From assembly GCA_964548275.1 (NCBI GenBank), contig CAZJQI010000055.1, forward strand, positions 1 to 28,782: 28,782 nucleotides of DNA. Reading direction: 5' to 3'. Both the position numbers and the translations under genes were made by a program. The stretch is from JAUVUV01 sp964548275. Its GTDB lineage: Bacteria; Gemmatimonadota; Glassbacteria; GWA2-58-10. Within the stretch, counting starts at the first letter, position 1. Each line of letters starts with the position of its first letter. Below, piece after piece: positions 24,344 to 28,782 of the stretch. A model generated the notes under the pieces. That model did no database searches. It was not told the origin of the DNA and saw nothing but the letters and a program-made list of their open reading frames with translations.

Positions 24344-25011
24344 CCGAAAACCGCTATAAAAAAGCCCCGATACCTTACACCCGGATCAGGGAACTCAATG
24401 TCTGGACCCTCTCGAACTTTCTCTCCGTATTGAGAGTTCTCCTGCTGCCTTTTATCTACCTGAGCCTGTTTCATAAGACACCACAGGCCGACCAGGTGGC
24501 CTTAGGGCTGATGTGCATAGCGGCGCTGACCGATTTGCTGGACGGTTGGATCGCCCGGATACGCCACACCATCTCAAGTTTCGGCAAGATAATCGATCCG
24601 GTGGCGGATAAGATCTGCATAGCGGCGATCACGATCTTCCTGATCATCCTGCGCGGATTCCCGGTCTGGCTGTTCGTGCTGATTCTTAGCCGGGACGTAG
24701 TTATCATGCTCGCCAGCGCTTTTCTGATCCGTAACCATAAAATCGTTTTTCCCTCCAACTTTTGGGGAAAGCTCTATTCTTTCAATGTGGTTCTGCTCAT
24801 CGCAGCATTTACCCTCCAGTTCGAATGGAAAGTAATCTTGGTGTTGGAGATGCTTGTAGTCATGCTATTTTTTGTTTCTTCGCTCAGCTACAGCTTCCGG
24901 TATATCAGGACACATTATCGTAATCAGCGAGCCGGCACAAACCAGAGGACTGACTCCGGGGAGAGCGGGGGAACTGCCGAAAGTTCCGTTTCCTCCCCTG
25001 CAGACGAGTGA
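24340..25011 (+). CDS. CDP-alcohol phosphatidyltransferase (PgsA-like)
   Basis: This 223-aa membrane enzyme is of the CDP-alcohol family. The motif D65-xx-D68-G69-xx-A72-R73-x8-G82-xxx-D86-xxx-D90 is complete. About five transmembrane helices follow or flank it. The family makes phosphatidylglycerol-phosphate or related head-group lipids; PgsA is the likeliest, but phosphatidylserine or inositol phosphate synthases share the motif. The start is GTG 24340, overlapping the recN stop. A charged N-terminus of about 20 residues precedes helix one. The C-terminal 25 residues form a Ser/Gly/Thr-rich hydrophilic tail, not needed for catalysis. Confidence 0.9.
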   Translation: MTENRYKKAPIPYTRIRELNVWTLSNFLSVLRVLLLPFIYLSLFHKTPQADQVALGLMCIAALTDLLDGWIARIRHTISSFGKIIDPVADKICIAAITIFLIILRGFPVWLFVLILSRDVVIMLASAFLIRNHKIVFPSNFWGKLYSFNVVLLIAAFTLQFEWKVILVLEMLVVMLFFVSSLSYSFRYIRTHYRNQRAGTNQRTDSGESGGTAESSVSSPADE

Positions 25012-25031
25012 AAGAAACCAGGAGGTAATGC

Positions 25032-25514
25032 GTGACTCTTTCCCCTGTAAAAATGCACATTCCGGATGAGGCGAACATCATCATCGGACAGACCCATTTT
25101 ATCAAGACGGTCGAGGATTTATACGAGGTGCTGGTCACCAGCGCCCCCACCATTAAATTCGGCATCGCATTCTGCGAGGCGAGCCAGGAACGTCTTATCC
25201 GCTGGGACGGCAACGACAAGGAACTGATCGACGCAGCCGTGGCCAATGCCCAGGCTATCGCTGCGGGGCATGTTTTTGTGATTCTTCTGCGCAACGGCTT
25301 CCCGATCAACGTGCTCAATGCGATAAAGAGCTGCCCTGAGGTTTGCACCATTTTCTGCGCCACCGCCAACCCGGTGGAGGTGATCGTGATCGAGCGCGAG
25401 CTGGGCCGTGGCGTGGTTGGCGTGGTGGACGGCCTCTCGCCCGCAGGAGTGGAAACCGAACAGCACCAGAAGGTGAGAAAAGAATTCCTGCGCAAGATCG
25501 GATACAAACGCTGA
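25032..25514 (+). CDS. Adenosine-specific kinase-like protein (PF04008 / DUF355)
   Basis: This 160-aa single-domain protein matches the adenosine-specific kinase family described from a hyperthermophilic archaeon. Recognised blocks are IKTVEDLYEVLVTSAP, KFGIAFCEASQERLIRWDGND, AIAAGHVFVILLRNGFPINVLNAIK, CTIFCATANPVEVIV and VVGVVDGLSP. GTG 25032 has AGGAGG six bases upstream; a nearby ATG at 25028 is out of frame and soon stops. The true substrate in bacteria is not settled. It is the last gene before an intrinsic terminator. Confidence 0.88.
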   Translation: MTLSPVKMHIPDEANIIIGQTHFIKTVEDLYEVLVTSAPTIKFGIAFCEASQERLIRWDGNDKELIDAAVANAQAIAAGHVFVILLRNGFPINVLNAIKSCPEVCTIFCATANPVEVIVIERELGRGVVGVVDGLSPAGVETEQHQKVRKEFLRKIGYKR

Positions 25515-25535
25515 TCCGTAAAAGCTGAATTCAAG

Positions 25536-25567
25536 AAAGGGGTCAGGAATCTGGCCCCTTTTTATTT
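25536..25567 (+). terminator. Intrinsic terminator after the housekeeping cluster
   Basis: AAAGGGGTCAG (25536-25546) pairs with CTGGCCCCTTT (25551-25561), with one G-T wobble and a GAAT tetraloop, and continues into a T tract to 25567. It ends the rny-to-kinase transcript. Confidence 0.95.
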
Positions 25568-25620
25568 GTGCGCATAACATATTTTCCTCTCCACGAGTAA
25601 CAAAAACAGGAGGGAGCACC

Positions 25621-27312
25621 ATGAGACCTTTCCTGCTTGTTCTCCTCACCGCAACTCTTGCCGCAGCCTTGCCGGCCGAAGCAGTAGACCGGCAAAAATA
25701 TTTCAAGAAACATCTCGATTCGTTGATCGGGAAAAAGTACTGGCTGAGAGAAACCGTTAATTCCTCTCCCAAGGTTTACTGCCTTAGAGAGGGAATTGAG
25801 ACGTATTTCGTTCGCGAATTCAGCGCTCTGTACCGGTTATCCAGGAAGGTAGAGGTGACAATCGAGGAGGTGGAGTATGACGAGGCGTATAATTTCGTGT
25901 CAATGATCTTCAAACACCGCAAGATGGGCTGCGGCGAGATCATATTCCACTGGCCGGAAGATGCGACACCTTCTTTGCTGGGCCTGGAAAACATGATGCG
26001 CTATGCCTTTTCCGAGACCGAGGAGGGTGACGATTTCAAGCCCTATGTGGGCAATAATTTGAGCCGGGTGCTGCATTATGCCGGCTGCAATCACCTTCCG
26101 CCCGGACAGTACAGGGAAGAATTCAAGACTGTGGAGGAGGCCGAAGAAAGGGGATACAGGCAATGCAACCTGTGTTTTGAGAATTATCCCCGAACCCCAA
26201 AATACGAGTTGGAAATGTATATGTGCCGCAAGTGTGTCGGTCAGACTCTCAGCCAGTACAAATCAAGCACGAACCTGGGCTTGAAACGAAAGATATGGAA
26301 GATCGGCTACGGCATCGTGGAGAACTGGCCTTACACTCTGCGGGGGTATGACTATTCGTTCGACGTTCTAGCCTCCAGAGAGGCTAACGCCTTTGCCTGT
26401 CCGGCAGGGCGGGTTTTTATCACCACCGGCCTTTTGTCTGCTCTTGAAAGCGATAATGAAATAGAAGGAATCCTGGCCCATGAAATCGCCCATATAGAGC
26501 GGCGGCACACTTTACGGGAGATTAAGCAAAAGATGAGAACCGCTTTCTGGACTTCGCTGGCATCAGAGATCGCCGGGAATATTATCTGGGCCAAATCAGG
26601 GGATTTGGCTGGCAAGACGTTCTTTCTGGGCCGCCTCAATTATATCTCGGAAATGATATTCCAGATCATTTTAAGCGGCCATTCCAGAGAATATGAGCAG
26701 GAGGCGGATGTCTACGCGATCAATTATCTCAAGAGGGTGAGAAACGATAGTATCTCCTATTATCTGGCTCAGAAAAAATTACAGTACAGTGCCAACCTGA
26801 AGGGGCATATCGGGGACGAAGAAGACAAGCCTCTATTGGAAAGCCATCCAGACACTGATTACCGGGTGCAACTGGCCAGGAACGCCAGAATCGAGGATTT
26901 CGGCTCAGGGCTGAAATTCAGAGGATACGACAAGGATGGCGAACTGGTAGCAGAACTGGTGCTGGAGTCGCAATGTGCCACCAAGGTGGTTACCAGGGCG
27001 GAAATCTCCAGACCCACACTGACCAGCTATTATGCTGTCGGGAAAGGATATAGAGACAAGGTCATGGACAGGCTCTACCTTTTCGGCACTATCCGCACCA
27101 CCACAGCGCTGAGTGACAGTTGCGAGATGAAAGACATAAAAATCAAGTGTGGGGATTCAAAGATCGAGCTGGACAACAAGGAAGACACGATTCTCATACC
27201 GCTGTACGAAACCGGCTGCGCGTTCGAGCGCAACACAGACAAGCTGCTGGAGTGTATTGATGGGATAGAGCTGAAATTACCCGATGTGAAGGAATGGAGG
27301 AAGGAAGAATAA
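25621..27312 (+). CDS. Secreted M48-family zinc metalloprotease with Ada-like zinc knuckle
   Basis: The protein has 563 aa. A signal peptide (residues 1-21, cut likely after AEA) points to periplasmic export. The M48 catalytic motif HEIAH is at 287-291, preceded by ACPAGRVFITTGLL, and the third ligand is E361 in EQEADVYAINYL. Unusually, an Ada/nuclease-type zinc knuckle lies before it: C156-x-H158, FKTVEEAEERGYRQ, C182-xx-C185, then C202-xx-C205. A C-terminal part of about 150 residues (about 415-563) is mostly beta-like and I do not recognise it. Start ATG 25621 has GGAGG nine bases upstream. M48 relatives (BepA, LoiP) act in outer-membrane protein quality control, so a related role is inferred only. 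It is the last gene before the AT-rich region. Confidence 0.85.
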   Translation: MRPFLLVLLTATLAAALPAEAVDRQKYFKKHLDSLIGKKYWLRETVNSSPKVYCLREGIETYFVREFSALYRLSRKVEVTIEEVEYDEAYNFVSMIFKHRKMGCGEIIFHWPEDATPSLLGLENMMRYAFSETEEGDDFKPYVGNNLSRVLHYAGCNHLPPGQYREEFKTVEEAEERGYRQCNLCFENYPRTPKYELEMYMCRKCVGQTLSQYKSSTNLGLKRKIWKIGYGIVENWPYTLRGYDYSFDVLASREANAFACPAGRVFITTGLLSALESDNEIEGILAHEIAHIERRHTLREIKQKMRTAFWTSLASEIAGNIIWAKSGDLAGKTFFLGRLNYISEMIFQIILSGHSREYEQEADVYAINYLKRVRNDSISYYLAQKKLQYSANLKGHIGDEEDKPLLESHPDTDYRVQLARNARIEDFGSGLKFRGYDKDGELVAELVLESQCATKVVTRAEISRPTLTSYYAVGKGYRDKVMDRLYLFGTIRTTTALSDSCEMKDIKIKCGDSKIELDNKEDTILIPLYETGCAFERNTDKLLECIDGIELKLPDVKEWRKEE

Positions 27313-27366
27313 AAATGAATATGTTGAAAAATAATTTGATTATGTCTATAATAACTTAGATCAAAT

Positions 27367-27702
27367 AAATTGAGCCTGTTCAACATCGCAACCCATTGAC
27401 AGAGAATAGGTTAAAAGGCTACATTCAGAGAAGCAACTCAACAATTCAATGTAAAATAAGGACTTACAGCGTTTTTTCCCTCTCAGACAGGCGATAGTAA
27501 CTCAAGATTATCACAAAACAATATTGGCTGCAAAATGCAGTAACTTCTTATATTGTTTATGGTTATGGCTGTTGAATATCTCTTTTGGTCTCCTTATAAT
27601 ATTGAACAGAATGCCCTAAATATGGATGAAGCGATGTGCTTAAACGTCCAAATGTAAGAACTTACAAGCCTCTTCACGTTTAATATTGAACAGGCTCAAA
27701 TT
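27367..27702. mobile_element. MITE-like element with 12-bp TIRs and AAATT duplication
   Basis: GAGCCTGTTCAA (27372-27383) and TTGAACAGGCTC (27686-27697) are perfect terminal inverted repeats, flanked by AAATT (27367-27371 and 27698-27702). The 326-bp inside codes for nothing. It contains further palindromes (TGTAAGAACTTACA at 27653-27666; CTGCA/TGCAG near 27530) and a second TAATATTGAACAG (27597-27609) copying the right end. A TTGACA-18-TACATT promoter-like pair (27396-27425) points towards the next gene. It is non-autonomous; the parent transposon is unknown. Confidence 0.75.
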
Positions 27703-27770
27703 ATTATAATTTTTTACGAGAAATGCAAAAACTTGTTTTTATAAGCCATTTTTAATAAGAGGGTAATTCA

Positions 27771-28782
27771 ATGAAAATTAAAAAATTTAGAATAAAAAAT
27801 TACAAATCTATAAATGATACTGGATATTGCTATACGGCTTCTGATATTACAATTATTGCTGGAAAAAACGAGTCAGGAAAAACAGCAATACTTGAAGCTT
27901 TACATGATTTTAACAAAGAAATTAAAACTATTCCAGATAGTGCCAAACAACTTTATGGAAATAAAAAACCTTCAATAGAAGTATGTTTCGAGGTGGATAA
28001 AAATAACTTAAACAATATTTTAAAAGCTGCAGGAATATCAAAAAATAATGTTATAATAAATTATATATTAGAAGAAGGAATTACTTTATGTAAAAGTAGC
28101 GATGGTAAATATGATATAGATAGAAGTACCTTTAATATACTTAAAAAGTATAGACATTATGAAAAGATAGAAAGAAAAAATATTGATATACTAAGAAAAG
28201 ATATACTAGAAATAAAGAGATATTATCCATTTAAAAAACTAGAAATTCCAAATTTTAAAAAGAATATTAAAGAACTTCGTACAGCACTTGTTTATTTTCA
28301 GGTAGAAATTAGAAAGCATGGTTCAAATGTAAATCCAAAAAATCCAAATAAATATAGGATATTAAGATTAATACGAGATATAAACTCTAATATAAATCAA
28401 ATGTTGAAAAAAGATGATTATACAACTGATAAATATTTAAAAGCGATATTGGATTATATTCCAAATATTATATATTTTAATTCGTTTGAAAGTATCCTAC
28501 CATATGAAATACCTTTTTCTGAAGCATTAGTAAATGAAGCTGTATTAGATTTTGCAAAAGTATCAGGACTTAATATGGATGAGTTATTAGACAAAGTCGA
28601 TACGCAAAGAAGAAAAAACTATTTAAGTAGCCATGCAGCTGAAATTAGTGGTGATTTTATGGATTATTGGAAACAGGATAAAATTGAGCTAATAGCTGAT
28701 CAGAATGGTCTTAACTTAATACTTGGTATCACTACTGTCCGGTTAAGCTTTTTTAAAAGTGTCATAACAGCAATAAAGGCAA
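27771..28782 (+). CDS. OLD-family / AAA_15-type ATPase, partial (probably disrupted)
   Basis: This is the N-terminal part of a RecF/SMC-like ATPase of the OLD group: KIKKFRIKNYKSIND, then Walker A AGKNESGKTAILEAL (residues 30-44). A central helical region follows. A strand pair typical of OLD proteins appears near the end (IELIADQNGLNLILGI). ATG 27771 has GAGGG seven bases upstream. The codons are strongly AT-biased (ATA, AGA, TTA) unlike every upstream gene, so recent acquisition is likely. The expected block after LGI is missing and the frame runs into an IS-like end at 28734, so the gene is probably broken there; it is also cut by the window edge. OLD ATPases occur in anti-phage systems (Gabija GajA, P2 Old, retron Ec86-type neighbours), but no partner is visible. 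Confidence 0.8.
   Translation, partial: MKIKKFRIKNYKSINDTGYCYTASDITIIAGKNESGKTAILEALHDFNKEIKTIPDSAKQLYGNKKPSIEVCFEVDKNNLNNILKAAGISKNNVIINYILEEGITLCKSSDGKYDIDRSTFNILKKYRHYEKIERKNIDILRKDILEIKRYYPFKKLEIPNFKKNIKELRTALVYFQVEIRKHGSNVNPKNPNKYRILRLIRDINSNINQMLKKDDYTTDKYLKAILDYIPNIIYFNSFESILPYEIPFSEALVNEAVLDFAKVSGLNMDELLDKVDTQRRKNYLSSHAAEISGDFMDYWKQDKIELIADQNGLNLILGITTVRLSFFKSVITAIKA
28734..28782. mobile_element. Probable insertion-sequence end interrupting the OLD gene
   Basis: ACTGTCCGGTTAAG (28734-28747) begins where the OLD protein stops matching its family, and it resembles ends of IS4-like transposons I have seen. The T run and the rest up to the window edge carry no OLD features. No transposase or second end is inside the window, so this is only a supported guess. 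Confidence 0.4.

Overview
The window reads as a chromosomal contig from an uncultivated, moderately GC-rich Gram-negative-type bacterium. The clues are ZapA/ZapB-type division proteins next to a 6S RNA, an RNase Y-YmdB pair, MEP-pathway isoprenoid genes, a menaquinone-type succinate dehydrogenase and a FemAB-like envelope gene. Phylum cannot be fixed from gene content alone; a candidate phylum of the FCB/Fibrobacterota neighbourhood or a Desulfobacterota-like lineage would fit. No tRNA or rRNA genes and no CRISPR array were seen.

Layout. Positions 1-880 are a repeat-rich non-coding stretch. It holds an eight-copy 29/30-bp tandem array of C6/G5 hairpins, dispersed-type palindromes, and a cluster of nested dyads just before a FemAB-like acyltransferase (884-1978). 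A GT4-type glycosyltransferase (2050-3102) follows; together they look like the tail of a cell-envelope polysaccharide locus. On the minus strand (6695 to 3267) lies a complete succinate dehydrogenase/fumarate reductase operon in the order sdhA-sdhC-sdhD-sdhB. A divergent 854-bp spacer then carries a sigma70-like promoter, a folded leader and a strong intrinsic terminator ahead of infC-rpmI-rplT-pheS-pheT.

From 12.5 to 25.5 kb is a dense plus-strand housekeeping block: zapB-like, zapA, 6S RNA, rny, ymdB, folD, xseA, xseB, ispA, dxs, nadK, recN, a CDP-alcohol phosphatidyltransferase and an adenosine-specific kinase-like gene, closed by an intrinsic terminator. Many junctions overlap (xseA/xseB 29 nt, dxs/nadK 35 nt, recN/pgsA 4 nt), which indicates translational coupling. 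xseA appears to start at a CTG three bases after the folD stop.

A secreted M48-type metalloprotease with an Ada-like zinc-knuckle insert follows (25621-27312). Directly after its stop codon the base composition drops sharply to AT-rich. This last 1.5 kb holds a 326-bp MITE-like element with 12-bp perfect terminal inverted repeats and a 5-bp AAATT flanking duplication. It also holds the N-terminal part of an OLD-family (RecF/SMC-like) ATPase that seems to be broken by an insertion-sequence end near 28734. That edge looks like the start of an accessory, possibly defence, island.

The observations most worth a second look are the 6S RNA fold between zapA and rny, the infC attenuator-like leader, the CTG start of xseA, the protease fused to a zinc knuckle, and the MITE plus interrupted OLD ATPase.
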